From positions 62,001-126,000 of the forward strand of contig DATFMP010000022.1 in assembly GCA_035266845.1 (NCBI GenBank): a stretch of DNA of 64,000 bases, read 5' to 3'. Positions 42,035 to 51,013 of this stretch are shown one piece after another. Numbering within the stretch: position 1 is the first letter of the stretch; the number at the start of each line of letters is the position of its first letter. The DNA comes from DATFMP01 sp035266845. GTDB lineage: Bacteria > SAR324 > JACQKK01. The position numbers were made by a program, and so were the translations under genes. The notes below the pieces were generated by a model. That model ran no database searches, was not told where the DNA came from, and saw only the letters and a program-made list of their open reading frames with translations.

Positions 42035-43417
42035 CTAATCCCCAGCGGCGGCCTTTGCCGGGGCGGGGCGAGGTGTGCGCATGGTGACCCACTCCTCGGC
42101 CGCGGTAGGGTGGATGCCCACCGTGGCGTCGAACTGGGCCTTGGTGGCGCCGCACTTGAGGGCCACGGCGAGGCCCTGGATGATCTCGCCGGCCTCGGGG
42201 CCCACCATGTGGCAGCCCACCACGCGGTCGCTCTCCTCGTCCACGATCAGCTTCATGAGCGTGCGCTCGTCGCGACCGGAGAGGGTGTGCTTCATGGGCC
42301 GGAACTCGGACACGTACACCTGGATGTGGCGGTAGCGCTGGGCGGCCTCGGCCTCGGTGAGGCCTACCGTGCCCAGCGGCGGCTGGCAGAACACGGCGCT
42401 GGGGATACCGCTGTAGTCCAGCGGCTCGGCACCGCCGCCATAGAGCTGGCCAGCCAGCACCATCGCCTCGGCGATGGCCACGGGGGTGAGCTGCACGCGG
42501 TCGATCACGTCCCCGAGGGCATAGATGGAGGGCACGTTGGTCTGGTAGTGGTCGTCCACGACGATCGCACCCTTGTCGTTGAGCTTCACACCCGCCTCAG
42601 CCAAACCCAGTCCCTCCGTGTTGGGCACGCGCCCCATGGCGCAGAGCACCAGGTCGGTGTCCATTGTGCTGCCATCCGAGAGCGTGACGCGCAGCACGTC
42701 GCCCGCCAGTTTGTCGATGCGCTTGAAGTTGGTGTTGAAGCGCAGATCGATGCCCTTCTTGTGCATCTCGGCGGCCACGAAGGCCCGCGCATCGTCGTCG
42801 AAGCCGCGCAGAAACAGCGCGCCGCGGTAGAGCTGCGTGACGTGGCTGCCCAGGCCGTTCAGGATGCCGGCGAATTCCACGGCGATGTAGCCGCCGCCGC
42901 CGATGACGACGCGCTGGGGCAGGCGCTCCAGGAAGAACGCCTCGTTGGAGGTGATGGCGTGCTCGGCACCGGGGATGTCCGGCTTGAAGGGCCAGCCGCC
43001 CGTGGCCACCAGGATGCGCTCGGCAGTATGGCGCTGCCCATTCACCTCCACGGTGTGCGGGTCCAGCAGCACGCCCCGCCCGTCCAGGAGGCGCACACCG
43101 GCCTTGCTCAGCAGGCCCTCGTAGACGGTGTTGAGGCGTGCGATCTCGGCGTTCTTGTTGCGGATCAGCGTGGGCCAGTCGAAGCTGGCGGGGGGCACGC
43201 TCCAGCCGTAGCCGGCCGCATCCTCCAGTTCCTCGCGCACATGAGCGCCATAGACGAGCAGCTTCTTGGGCACGCATCCCACGTTGACGCACGTGCCGCC
43301 CAGGTAGCGCTCCTCCACGATGGCCACCCGCGCGCCGTACTGGGCGGACATGCGCGCCGCGCGCACGCCGCCGGAGCCGGCGCCGATCACAAACAGGTCG
43401 TAGTCGAATTTCGCCAT
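42035..43417 (-). CDS. gor: Glutathione-disulfide reductase
   Basis: A 460-residue flavoprotein that regenerates glutathione with NADPH. FAD-binding GAGSGGVRAARM is at the N-terminus. The redox disulfide GGTCVNVGCVPKKLL, NAD(P)-binding VVIGGGYIAVEFAG-like stretch, second FAD contact YALGDVIDRVQLTPVAI and the C-terminal catalytic HPTAAEEWVTMR (His-Glu pair) are all in place. The ending matches glutathione reductases rather than lipoamide or mercury reductases. The start MAKFDYDLFVIG is unambiguous. It is upstream of, and convergent with, the flavin reductase gene. Confidence 0.92.
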   Translation of the reverse strand: MAKFDYDLFVIGAGSGGVRAARMSAQYGARVAIVEERYLGGTCVNVGCVPKKLLVYGAHVREELEDAAGYGWSVPPASFDWPTLIRNKNAEIARLNTVYEGLLSKAGVRLLDGRGVLLDPHTVEVNGQRHTAERILVATGGWPFKPDIPGAEHAITSNEAFFLERLPQRVVIGGGGYIAVEFAGILNGLGSHVTQLYRGALFLRGFDDDARAFVAAEMHKKGIDLRFNTNFKRIDKLAGDVLRVTLSDGSTMDTDLVLCAMGRVPNTEGLGLAEAGVKLNDKGAIVVDDHYQTNVPSIYALGDVIDRVQLTPVAIAEAMVLAGQLYGGGAEPLDYSGIPSAVFCQPPLGTVGLTEAEAAQRYRHIQVYVSEFRPMKHTLSGRDERTLMKLIVDEESDRVVGCHMVGPEAGEIIQGLAVALKCGATKAQFDATVGIHPTAAEEWVTMRTPRPAPAKAAAGD

Positions 43418-43605
43418 CGTCCCTTTCCACGCGTCGCGGTGTACGGTGCGGACCCGGCGCCGGGGCCGGTTGCATGCCCACGGGCTAAGGCCCGTCCCGC
43501 GCCGATGCGCGGGCGGGCCGCCCCATTGGCTCAGCGTAGCAGGCTACCGGAGAGGGGGGAAGGGCGCCGCGGGCAGCTCCCGGCGCGAGCGGTGGGCGGC
43601 GCCGT

Positions 43606-44514
43606 TCAGGCCTCGGCCAGCACGTAGGTCATGTCCGCCCGCTCGTGAGGCCGGCACGCGGCCAGCAGGTCCGTGGCCCGCACGGGGTAGATCCGACCCG
43701 CCATTTCATCGATGCGCTGGAACCGGTAGCCCAGAGACACCAGATTTTCCAACATTGCCGCGGAGTTATACCCGCTGCGGTCCAGCCCATAGGGCCAGAA
43801 CTCGAAGATTACCGCGGGCTTGTCCCGCGCCAGTAGGCGTTGCGCTCCCTCCAGCACCGCAGCTTCGAAGCCTTCCACGTCGATCTTGATGGCCCGTACG
43901 GCCTGCCCGGGGAAGCGCGCCTCCAGCAATTCGTCCAGCGGATAGACCCGCACCTGCGACTCGGCGCCCTTGCCGTCCTGCACAATCTCCGCGGCAAGGG
44001 AATGCCCACCGGGATTGCGGGCGTGACGATGGATGGTCAGTTCGCCGGCGGTGGCTCCGGCGGCACCTTCCACCAACGTCACGTTGTCCAGTCCGTTCAG
44101 CGCGACGTTGGCGCCCAGCTCGGCGTGGATTTCCGGCACGGGCTCGAAAGCCACGACGTGCCCACGGGCCCCCACCGCCAAGGCCGCGACCAGCGTGTAG
44201 TGGCCGATATTCGCGCCCACATCGACGATGAGGCCACCATCGGCGATCTTGCGACGGAAAGCATCGGTGACCAGCGGCTCGTAGGCCCGCTTGATGGCGA
44301 TGAACCGGGCAATCTGACGTCTCGGCAGGCGGCGAAAGCGCAGGCGGTAGTCCGACGTGCGCAGCAGGATGGTACCGGCCGGCCGGATCAATTCAAGCAG
44401 CAGGCGATACACCCCGCGCACGAATCGCGAACGGTGAATGCGGTGCGTCGGATAGTGGTCCGTCAGGCGTTGAAACAGGCGGGTGCGGAAATCCGCAGGG
44501 AGATTATCCGTCAT
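43606..44514 (-). CDS. FkbM family methyltransferase
   Basis: A 302-residue SAM-dependent O-methyltransferase. The FkbM region starts near residue 105 with LIVDVGANIGHYTLVAALAVG (SAM loop), then VVAFEPVPEIHAELGANVALNG, and the family-typical IKIDVEGFEAAVLEGAQ. Such enzymes methylate polysaccharides, glycolipids or secondary metabolites. ATG 44514 is used; TTG 44544 is the in-frame alternative. Neighbours (glutathione reductase, a haem protein) give no clue to the substrate. Confidence 0.85.
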   Translation of the reverse strand: MTDNLPADFRTRLFQRLTDHYPTHRIHRSRFVRGVYRLLLELIRPAGTILLRTSDYRLRFRRLPRRQIARFIAIKRAYEPLVTDAFRRKIADGGLIVDVGANIGHYTLVAALAVGARGHVVAFEPVPEIHAELGANVALNGLDNVTLVEGAAGATAGELTIHRHARNPGGHSLAAEIVQDGKGAESQVRVYPLDELLEARFPGQAVRAIKIDVEGFEAAVLEGAQRLLARDKPAVIFEFWPYGLDRSGYNSAAMLENLVSLGYRFQRIDEMAGRIYPVRATDLLAACRPHERADMTYVLAEA

Positions 44515-44709
44515 CGAACCGCATCCATTGGCAGGTCGAGGCAAACCCGGGGACCCGCTTGGCAGGCCACGCCGCAGGGCCGTAAGTATCCGGCGTCTGT
44601 TGGGTATATCGGATTTGCCGGGCCGTGGCGAGCCGGACCGAAGGGGGCGGCCGGGGATTATCCCCTCTAGCCGCCCCTGGGACAGCCCTCTGGAGCGGGG
44701 CCACGCGGT

Positions 44710-45183
44710 CTACTTCACCACGTAGCGGCGGAACTCGTTGTGGCACAGCACGCAGGACGTCACGATCTCCCCGAACTGGCGGGCCGCCACCACGCGCAGG
44801 TAGTCGATGTTCAGCTTGCCGGGCTCGGATGCCGTCTTGTCGTGCTGGATCAGCGCATCCAACACGGTCAGCATGTTGCTGGTGTTGTTTTCCAGTTGAT
44901 ACGCGTAGTTCACGAACATACGGCGCTGTGCTTCCGTCTTCACCGTGTTCGGCATCTTCTTGGGCAGATCTACCGCGTGCTGGTGAATCACCTGGATCTT
45001 GGCCGGCAGATCCTGATACTGGGCCGTGACCAGATCGATGAGAATAACCTGGACGTTCTGGAAGTTATCGCCCATCAGCGACTTGATGCCGTCGGCCGCA
45101 TGGCTGGTGCGCGCGAAGCCGACTCCGAATGCAATCAGCGCAACGGCCGCTACGGCCGCCGCGAACTTAGCGAAACCCCGCAT
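44710..45183 (-). CDS. Periplasmic c-type haem protein, C-terminal CxxCH
   Basis: A 157-residue exported protein. The signal peptide AAAVAAVALIAFGVGFA covers about residues 8-24. The mature part is helical and ends with SCVLCHNEFRRYVVK, a single haem-c motif CVLCH ten residues from the C-terminus. The overall plan (helix bundle, terminal haem motif) recalls class II cytochromes c/c', but I cannot align it confidently. ATG 45183 is preceded by GGGGGAGGG at four bases. An FNR-type palindrome lies 141 bases upstream. Confidence 0.7.
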   Translation of the reverse strand: MRGFAKFAAAVAAVALIAFGVGFARTSHAADGIKSLMGDNFQNVQVILIDLVTAQYQDLPAKIQVIHQHAVDLPKKMPNTVKTEAQRRMFVNYAYQLENNTSNMLTVLDALIQHDKTASEPGKLNIDYLRVVAARQFGEIVTSCVLCHNEFRRYVVK

Positions 45184-45323
45184 GGGACCCTCCCCCATGC
45201 CCACGGGAGGGCATGGATAATATGATGTTACGGCCACGCGCAAACCCGCCAGGTTCGCGGTGGAAATCGTTCTTGGCGCTCTCTCCCTGTGGGAACAGCC
45301 TACCACAGCGGGTCCACAGGGAA

Positions 45324-45337
45324 TTGACCTAAGTCAA
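45324..45337. promoter_or_regulatory. CRP/FNR-type palindrome TTGAC-N4-GTCAA
   Basis: TTGACCTAAGTCAA is a perfect palindrome with a 4-base centre, and the symmetry extends to GGAATTGAC/GTCAATTCC (45320-45341). It lies between divergent genes, the haem protein (start 45183) and rlmB (start 45380). The same architecture occurs at 26191-26204. Confidence 0.5.
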
Positions 45338-45379
45338 TTCCTGGGCGCCTTCAGGGCATTGAAACTGGGACCGACCGCC

Positions 45380-46222
45380 ATGAGCACACCTCGTCACCGA
45401 TCCGGACCGCGCCGCCGCGAGCGCACAGGGCCCCGCGGCCAGGGCCCCACAACGGGCCTGCTGTGGGGCCTCAACGCCGTGGAGGCCGCCCTTGAGGCCC
45501 AACGGCGCACCCTGCGGGGCCTGCAACTGCGCAGCGGCGCCGACTCGGACAAGCTGACGCACCTGCGCACCCTGGCGCGGGGCCTGGGCCTGCCCGTGCA
45601 GGAGCGGGCCGGGGCGGAGCTGGAGGTGCTGACCCACGGCGGGCACCATCAGGGCGCGGTGCTGGAGTGCGGGCCGCTACCGCTGTTGGACGAGCACGCC
45701 GCCCTGGCCCTGGGGGCTTGGCAACCGCCAGAGCCGGAGGCCTCGGCGCCACCGCCCCCGCTGCTGGTGGCGCTGGACCAAGTGGAAGACCCCCGCAACC
45801 TGGGCGCCGTGGTGCGTTCGGGCGCGGCCTTCGGGGCGGCCGGGCTGGTGGTGCCGCGCGATCATAGCGCGCCGCTCAGCACGGTGGCCGCCACGGCCTC
45901 GGCGGGAGCACTGGAGCGATTCCCTGTGTACGAGGTGGCGAACCTGGCGCGCTTTCTGGAGCAGGCCAAGCGGCACGGCTTTTGGGTGGCAGGCACGGGC
46001 GCCGAGGGCGGCGAGCCCCTGGCCGGTTACACCCACGACCGGCCCTTGGTGCTGGTGCTGGGCAACGAGGGCCGCGGCTTGCGGCCACTGGTGGCGCGCT
46101 CCTGCGACCTGCTGCTGACCATTCCCCTGCCGGGCCGGGGCATCGGCCCCGCCGCGCCGGAAAGCCTCAACGTCTCCGCCGCCGCGGCCGTGCTGCTCTA
46201 CCACCTGATGACGTATCGGTAG
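45380..46222 (+). CDS. rlmB: 23S rRNA 2'-O-methyltransferase (SpoU/TrmH family)
   Basis: A 280-residue RNA ribose methyltransferase. The N-terminal substrate-binding domain begins LLWGLNAVEAAL. The three SpoU motifs are DPRNLGAVVRSGAAFGA, VLVLGNEGRGLRPLV and LNVSAAAAVLLYHLM, which build the trefoil knot that holds SAM. RlmB methylates G2251 of 23S rRNA; TrmH-like or TsnR-like specificity cannot be excluded. The first 25 residues are a basic tail (RHRSGPRRRERTGPRG) suited to RNA contact. An FNR-type palindrome lies 43 bases upstream. Confidence 0.85.
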   Translation: MSTPRHRSGPRRRERTGPRGQGPTTGLLWGLNAVEAALEAQRRTLRGLQLRSGADSDKLTHLRTLARGLGLPVQERAGAELEVLTHGGHHQGAVLECGPLPLLDEHAALALGAWQPPEPEASAPPPPLLVALDQVEDPRNLGAVVRSGAAFGAAGLVVPRDHSAPLSTVAATASAGALERFPVYEVANLARFLEQAKRHGFWVAGTGAEGGEPLAGYTHDRPLVLVLGNEGRGLRPLVARSCDLLLTIPLPGRGIGPAAPESLNVSAAAAVLLYHLMTYR

Positions 46223-46256
46223 GGCTGCACGGCGCCGTGCCGACTCGCCGGCGTGC

Positions 46257-46646
46257 CTACTTCAGCGAGGAGACATAGTCGGCGAGCAAGTGCATCTCCT
46301 TGTCGCTCAGCACGTCATTCACCTCCGCATGCTGGTTGGCCCCGACACCCTTGCGCTCGCCGGTCTTGTAGGCCCGCAGCACGAGGTACACGTAGCGCGG
46401 CTTCTGCCCGGCGATAATCGGGGTCGTATCCCATTGGGTTGTGCGGCCATCCTCCCCGTGGCAATGCGAGCAGCCTTTGTCGACATAGAGCGCCTTGGCG
46501 TCCGGCTCTGCCGACGGACTGGCGGCAGGGATGAGCAGCAAGCCCGCCAGCAGCGCGGACGGCAGGAGAGCCGCGTGCCGCAGAACCGGTGTTTTCGACC
46601 ACAGGCCCCGTATAGCTGCCACGACGACGGCCAATTGCGTGCGCAT
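46257..46646 (-). CDS. Small c-type cytochrome
   Basis: A 129-residue exported cytochrome. The hydrophobic signal/anchor LLPSALLAGLLLIPAASPSA spans about residues 27-46. The haem motif CSHCH follows at about residue 59, in VDKGCSHCHGEDGRTT. The distal Met ligand is probably in DKEMHLLADYVSSL, as in class I cytochromes c. It would carry electrons in the periplasm. An AAGGGGG ribosome site precedes ATG 46646. It converges with rlmB. Confidence 0.85.
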   Translation of the reverse strand: MRTQLAVVVAAIRGLWSKTPVLRHAALLPSALLAGLLLIPAASPSAEPDAKALYVDKGCSHCHGEDGRTTQWDTTPIIAGQKPRYVYLVLRAYKTGERKGVGANQHAEVNDVLSDKEMHLLADYVSSLK

Positions 46647-46962
46647 GTCAGATTCCCCCTTTTGGATCGGACGTAGCGGGCAAGAAACGAGCGGACGAAA
46701 GCCAATCGCTCGCCATTGGAATTTTACCCCGATGGCAAGGGTATGAATTGAAGAAAATCAGAGTGATCGCTTGCCCGGAGATAGGCTTCCGCGTGGAACC
46801 CGCTTTGTCCCGGATTGCCGCGAACACTTTGGCCGACGGCATCCCACCCCGCCTTGCGCGCGAGGCGCGGATGCGGCACGGTTTGGGGGAGAGGGTGCGC
46901 GCCCACCCGCGCGCCTTCCCGACCTGCCTGCTTCCGCCACGCCGACCGAGGGAGAAGCTCCC
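46647..46962. other. Gene-free stretch between the cytochrome and pfp
   Basis: This 316-base divergent gap contains an AT-richer half (about 46715-46770) likely to hold promoters for both genes, and a GC-rich half before pfp with small hairpins (around GCGCGCCC). I see no open frame with coding character and no clear -35/-10 pair. Confidence 0.4.
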
Positions 46963-48222
46963 ATGGCCCACCGCAATGCCGTGTACGCCCAGTCCGGGGG
47001 CGTGACCTCCGTCATCAACGCCTCGGCCTACGGGCTAATCCAGGCCGCCCAGGCCTGTGACTTCATCGGCACGGTGTACGCGGGGCTGGACGGCATCAAC
47101 GGCGTGTTGGACGAGCAGCTCATCGACCTGTCCCAGGAAGACCCGCAGGCCATCGAGGCCCTGCGTCACACGCCCGCGGGGGCCTTCGGCTCGTGCCGCA
47201 AGAAGCTGAAGGACCTGGACAAGGACCGGGCCGAGTTCCAGCGCATCCTGGACGTGCTGGCCGCGCACGACGTGGGCTACTTCTTCTACAATGGCGGCAA
47301 CGACTCGATGGATACGGTGGACAAGCTGGCGCGTTACGCCCAGTCCCAGTCCTACCCGCTTCAGGTGATCGGCGTTCCCAAGACTATCGACAACGACCTG
47401 CCCATCACGGACTGCTGCCCCGGCTTCGGGTCGGTGGCCAAGTACAACACCATTTCCATGCTGGAAGGCGCGATGGACACCGAGTCCATGTACCGCGACT
47501 CCACCAAGGTGTTCGTGCTGGAGACGATGGGGCGCCATGCGGGCTGGATCGCCGCCTCCACGGGCTTGGCCAGCCGCTCGGAGCGCGACGGGCCGCACCT
47601 GATCCTGCTGCCGGAGGTGCCCTTCGACAAGGCGAAGTTCCTGGGGGCCGTGGACGGGACGGTGAAGAAGCTGGGCTACTGCGCGATCACGGTCTCCGAG
47701 GGCGCCCAGGATGCGGAGGGGCACTTCCTCTCCGAATCGGGCGGGCAGGATGCCTTCGGGCATACGCAGCTCGGCGGGGCCGGCGTGTTCATCCAGGAGC
47801 TGATCAAGTCCGAGCTGAAGCTGAAAGTACACGGGGCCGTGCTGGACTACTGCCAGCGCTCCGGGCGGCACCTGGCGTCGAAGGTGGATGTGGAGCAGGC
47901 CATCGCCTGCGGCGCCCACGCCGTGAAGCTGGCCGGCGAGGGCCTGACGGGCCGGATGGTCACCATCCAGCGCGACGGCGAGGAGCCCTACCGCTGGTCC
48001 GTGGGCCACACGGAGGCCGCCAACATCGCCAACCAGGAGAAGCTGCTGCCGCGGGAGTTCATCCGTGAGGACGGCTTCCACGTGACCGAGGGCTTCCGGC
48101 GCTACTGCCTGCCGCTGATCCAGGGCGAGGACTACCCGCCTTACGAGCAAGGCCTGCCCGCCTATCGCCGGATGAAAAAGACCCTGGCGCCGCGGAAGCT
48201 GGCGGCCCGGCAAAAGGCCTGA
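46963..48222 (+). CDS. pfp: Phosphofructokinase, PPi-dependent type
   Basis: A 419-residue phosphofructokinase that interconverts fructose 6-phosphate and fructose 1,6-bisphosphate. Two positions decide phosphoryl donor in this family: YNGGNDSMDT has Asp after GGN (ATP enzymes have GGDGS) and VPKTIDNDLP has Lys where ATP enzymes have Gly. Both choices here are those of PPi-using enzymes. ETMGRHAGWIAA is the substrate block. The ATG follows GAGGGAGAA. The PPi reaction is reversible, so it can serve both glycolysis and gluconeogenesis. gpsA follows 28 bases later. Confidence 0.88.
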   Translation: MAHRNAVYAQSGGVTSVINASAYGLIQAAQACDFIGTVYAGLDGINGVLDEQLIDLSQEDPQAIEALRHTPAGAFGSCRKKLKDLDKDRAEFQRILDVLAAHDVGYFFYNGGNDSMDTVDKLARYAQSQSYPLQVIGVPKTIDNDLPITDCCPGFGSVAKYNTISMLEGAMDTESMYRDSTKVFVLETMGRHAGWIAASTGLASRSERDGPHLILLPEVPFDKAKFLGAVDGTVKKLGYCAITVSEGAQDAEGHFLSESGGQDAFGHTQLGGAGVFIQELIKSELKLKVHGAVLDYCQRSGRHLASKVDVEQAIACGAHAVKLAGEGLTGRMVTIQRDGEEPYRWSVGHTEAANIANQEKLLPREFIREDGFHVTEGFRRYCLPLIQGEDYPPYEQGLPAYRRMKKTLAPRKLAARQKA

Positions 48223-48250
48223 GGCCCGCCGGATTGGCGGCGAACAACCC

Positions 48251-49267
48251 ATGCAGATCACCGTCCTCTCCGCAGGCACCTGGGGCATCAGCCTGGCGGC
48301 GCTGCTGCACCACAAGGGGCACAGCGTGCGTGTGTGGGAATTCGCCCAGAGCGTGGTGGACGAGCTGCTGCGCACGCGGCGCCACCCCAAGCTGGCGGAC
48401 TTCGAGATTCCCGGACCCATCGCCATCGACACGGACCTGCGGGCCATGCTGGCCGGCGCAGAGGCGGTGGTGTGCGCCGTGCCGGCGGCGCACCTGCGCG
48501 CCACGTGCAAGCGGGCGCGGGCGGAGGGCTATGCCGGGCAGCCCTTCGTGATCTGCTCCAAGGGCATCGAGCAGGGCACGCTGGACCTGATGCACGAGGT
48601 GGCCGCGCAGGAACTGGGCGCCGGAGCCCGGAGCCACATCGTGCTGCTCTCCGGCCCCAGCCATGCCGAGGAGGTCTCGCGGGGGCTGCCCACGGCCGTC
48701 ACCGTGGCCGGGGAGTCCCTGGCCGAGGCCGAGGCCGTGCAGGCGCTGTTCATGACCCCGCGCTTCCGCGTCTACACCCAGACGGATCTGGTGGGGGTGG
48801 AGCTGGGCGCGGCGTTGAAGAACGTGATCGCCATTGCCTGCGGCATCTCGGACGGCCTGGGCTTCGGCGACAACGCCAAGGCGGGGCTGGTCACACGGGG
48901 GCTGGCGGAGATCCTGCGACTGGGCTTGGTGATGGGCGCCCGCGCCGAGACGTTCTACGGGCTGGCGGGCATGGGCGATCTGGTGGTGACCTGCATGAGC
49001 CGCCACAGCCGCAACTGGAAGTTCGGCTCGCTGATCGGCCAGGGCCGCAATTCCGAGCAGGCCCTGGCGGAGGTGGGCATGGTGGTGGAGGGCTACTACA
49101 CCGTGCAGGCGGCCGAGGCCCTGGCCCGCCGGGAAGCCGTGGAAATGCCCATCACGGAGGCAGTGGCGGCGGTGCTGTTCAAGGGGCTCAAGCCCCTGGA
49201 GGCCGTCTCGGGCCTGATGCTGCGCGACCCCAAGAGCGAGCTGGTGCGCGACCCGCGCGGATCGTAG
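48251..49267 (+). CDS. gpsA: Glycerol-3-phosphate dehydrogenase [NAD(P)+]
   Basis: A 338-residue enzyme that reduces dihydroxyacetone phosphate to sn-glycerol 3-phosphate for phospholipid synthesis. The N-terminal Rossmann motif reads ITVLSAGTWGISLAALL, with Ser replacing the first Gly of GxGxxG. The other blocks are VCAVPAAHLRATC, SKGIEQGTLDLMHEV, LSGPSHAEEVSRGLPTAV, VGVELGAALKNVIAIACG (catalytic Lys) and GLAGMGDLVVTCMSRHSRN. It sits between pfp and a carbohydrate-type ABC importer, suggesting a link between triose-phosphate and glycerol phosphate. Confidence 0.9.
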   Translation: MQITVLSAGTWGISLAALLHHKGHSVRVWEFAQSVVDELLRTRRHPKLADFEIPGPIAIDTDLRAMLAGAEAVVCAVPAAHLRATCKRARAEGYAGQPFVICSKGIEQGTLDLMHEVAAQELGAGARSHIVLLSGPSHAEEVSRGLPTAVTVAGESLAEAEAVQALFMTPRFRVYTQTDLVGVELGAALKNVIAIACGISDGLGFGDNAKAGLVTRGLAEILRLGLVMGARAETFYGLAGMGDLVVTCMSRHSRNWKFGSLIGQGRNSEQALAEVGMVVEGYYTVQAAEALARREAVEMPITEAVAAVLFKGLKPLEAVSGLMLRDPKSELVRDPRGS

Positions 49268-49529
49268 CCAAGGCAGACGGCTGGATCCCCGCGCATGGGC
49301 GCTCGCGCCGCGTGCGATGGGCCACAAGCCGCCGCTGGGGCCGATGCGCGGGACAAGGCCGCGATTCGAGGCTTGCCAAGCGTCGCCAATCATAATAGAC
49401 AATTGCGGCAACGCGGATCAAAATGTTGGGGCGCAAAAAGGGGAGCCGTTTGCCCTGCCGATCTATCTCGGCAGAGGAACGGACTCGCGCATCCTGGCCA
49501 ATCGTAAGAGCAGAGGGGATTAGACAACG

Positions 49530-50624
49530 ATGGCTCGTGTTCTGCTGAACAACATCCGCAAGGAATTCGACCGCACCGAGGTGGTGCACGGCATCAGCCT
49601 GGACATCGCCCACAACGAATTCGTCGTGCTGGTCGGCCCTTCGGGCTGTGGCAAGAGCACCACGCTGCGGATGGTCGCGGGGCTGGAGGAGATCACGGAT
49701 GGCGAGATCTACATCGGCGACCGGATGATCAACGACGTGCCGCCGAAAGATCGCGACATCGCGATGGTGTTCCAGAATTACGCCCTGTACCCCCACATGA
49801 CGGTGTTCGAAAACATGTCCTTCGGGCTGCGCCTGCGCCGGACGCCCAAGGAGGAGATCAAGCGCCGCGTGGAGGAGGCCGCTGATATCCTCAACATCCG
49901 CGAGCTGCTGGATCGCCGGCCGCGCCAGCTTTCCGGCGGGCAGCGCCAGCGCGTGGCCATGGGCCGGGCCATCGTGCGGCTGCCGCAGGTGTTCCTGTTC
50001 GATGAGCCGCTCTCGAACCTGGACGCCAAGCTGCGCGTGCAGATGCGCACGGAGATCAAGAAGATTCACCAGCGCGTGCAGACCACCATCGTTTACGTGA
50101 CCCACGACCAGGTGGAGGCGATGACGCTGGCGGACCGCATCGTGGTGATGAACGCGGGCAACATCGAACAGGTGGGCACGCCGCAGGAGATGTACGAGAC
50201 GCCCGCCACGCGTTTCGTGGCCGGGTTCATCGGCTCGCCCGCCATGAACTTCATTCCGTGCCAAGTGGTGGCAAACGGCGGGGTTGCGATCAAGTTCAAC
50301 GAGAACCTGAGCCTGCCCGTCCCGGAAGACCGGGTGGACCGCTACAAGCCCTTCGCCGACCAGGATATGATCTTCGGCATCCGCCCGGAGCACCTGACGG
50401 AGAAGAAGGCGCACACCAACAACGCCATGACGGACTTCAAGTCCCCAGTGGACGTGCTGGAGCCGATGGGGATGGACACCATGGTCTTTACCATCATCAA
50501 TGGCGAGGACGTCTGCGCCCGTTCGACTCCCAATGCGGTCGCGCCGGTGGGCCAGAATATGGATTTTTCCATCGACATGTCGCGGATGCACCTCATCGAC
50601 CCGCGGACGGACAAGGTCGTCTAG
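49530..50624 (+). CDS. Carbohydrate ABC transporter ATP-binding protein (UgpC/MsmK type)
   Basis: A 364-residue ATPase: Walker A GPSGCGKST, Q-loop MVFQNYALYPHMTVFENMSFGL (two adjacent blocks), signature LSGGQRQR, Walker B FLFDEPLSNLDAKLRVQMR and VTHDQVEAM. The long C-terminal MalK-like regulatory domain contains GSPAMNFIPCQV and FGIRPEHL. Members energise CUT1 importers for oligosaccharides, polyols or glycerol 3-phosphate. It is the first of the importer cluster; the binding protein follows after a 389-base gap with its own promoter. Confidence 0.92.
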   Translation: MARVLLNNIRKEFDRTEVVHGISLDIAHNEFVVLVGPSGCGKSTTLRMVAGLEEITDGEIYIGDRMINDVPPKDRDIAMVFQNYALYPHMTVFENMSFGLRLRRTPKEEIKRRVEEAADILNIRELLDRRPRQLSGGQRQRVAMGRAIVRLPQVFLFDEPLSNLDAKLRVQMRTEIKKIHQRVQTTIVYVTHDQVEAMTLADRIVVMNAGNIEQVGTPQEMYETPATRFVAGFIGSPAMNFIPCQVVANGGVAIKFNENLSLPVPEDRVDRYKPFADQDMIFGIRPEHLTEKKAHTNNAMTDFKSPVDVLEPMGMDTMVFTIINGEDVCARSTPNAVAPVGQNMDFSIDMSRMHLIDPRTDKVV

Positions 50625-50808
50625 CAACCCTCATTGCAGGTCGCTCCGGACCCGGGGCGACCCCGCCACCCGTGCAGCGCCACCCGGCATGCTCGGTCTT
50701 TCCGATTGTTGTGCGTGCAAGGCGCTGGTTTGCCCGGCGTGACGGTGTGCTCTGCGCGGAAATGCGCCTCCAGAGCCGGTTTCAGCGCAGCGAGCGGCGG
50801 GATCGCAG

Positions 50809-50837
50809 TTGACACCCCCGGCCAATCGGCCTAAAAC
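50809..50837 (+). promoter_or_regulatory. Putative sigma70 promoter for the importer's binding-protein operon
   Basis: A perfect -35 TTGACA (50809-50814), 17 bases, then TAAAAC (50832-50837). Transcription would start near 50844, leaving about 170 bases of leader before the binding-protein gene at 51014. The remainder of the 389-base gap from 50625 holds no gene that I can support. Confidence 0.6.
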
Positions 50838-51013
50838 CGGAACACACGCAAAGCTCTAATTGATGTCCGGTGCACGACGTCGTCGCATTGCGTGACGGCA
50901 GGTTCGGTGGCCATTGCGCCGCCGCGGCCTGCGCCCCCGCATCGGGCCCGTTCCGTCGCCTGTCCGGAACGGCCCGCCTCCTCCAGTCCAGACACGGCAA
51001 GGGGAAAAAGAGG

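Noticed and set aside
49360..49400. Possible promoter TTGCCA with CATAAT before the importer ATPase
   Set aside because: The spacing is only 12 bases and no alternative -35 at 16-18 bases fits.
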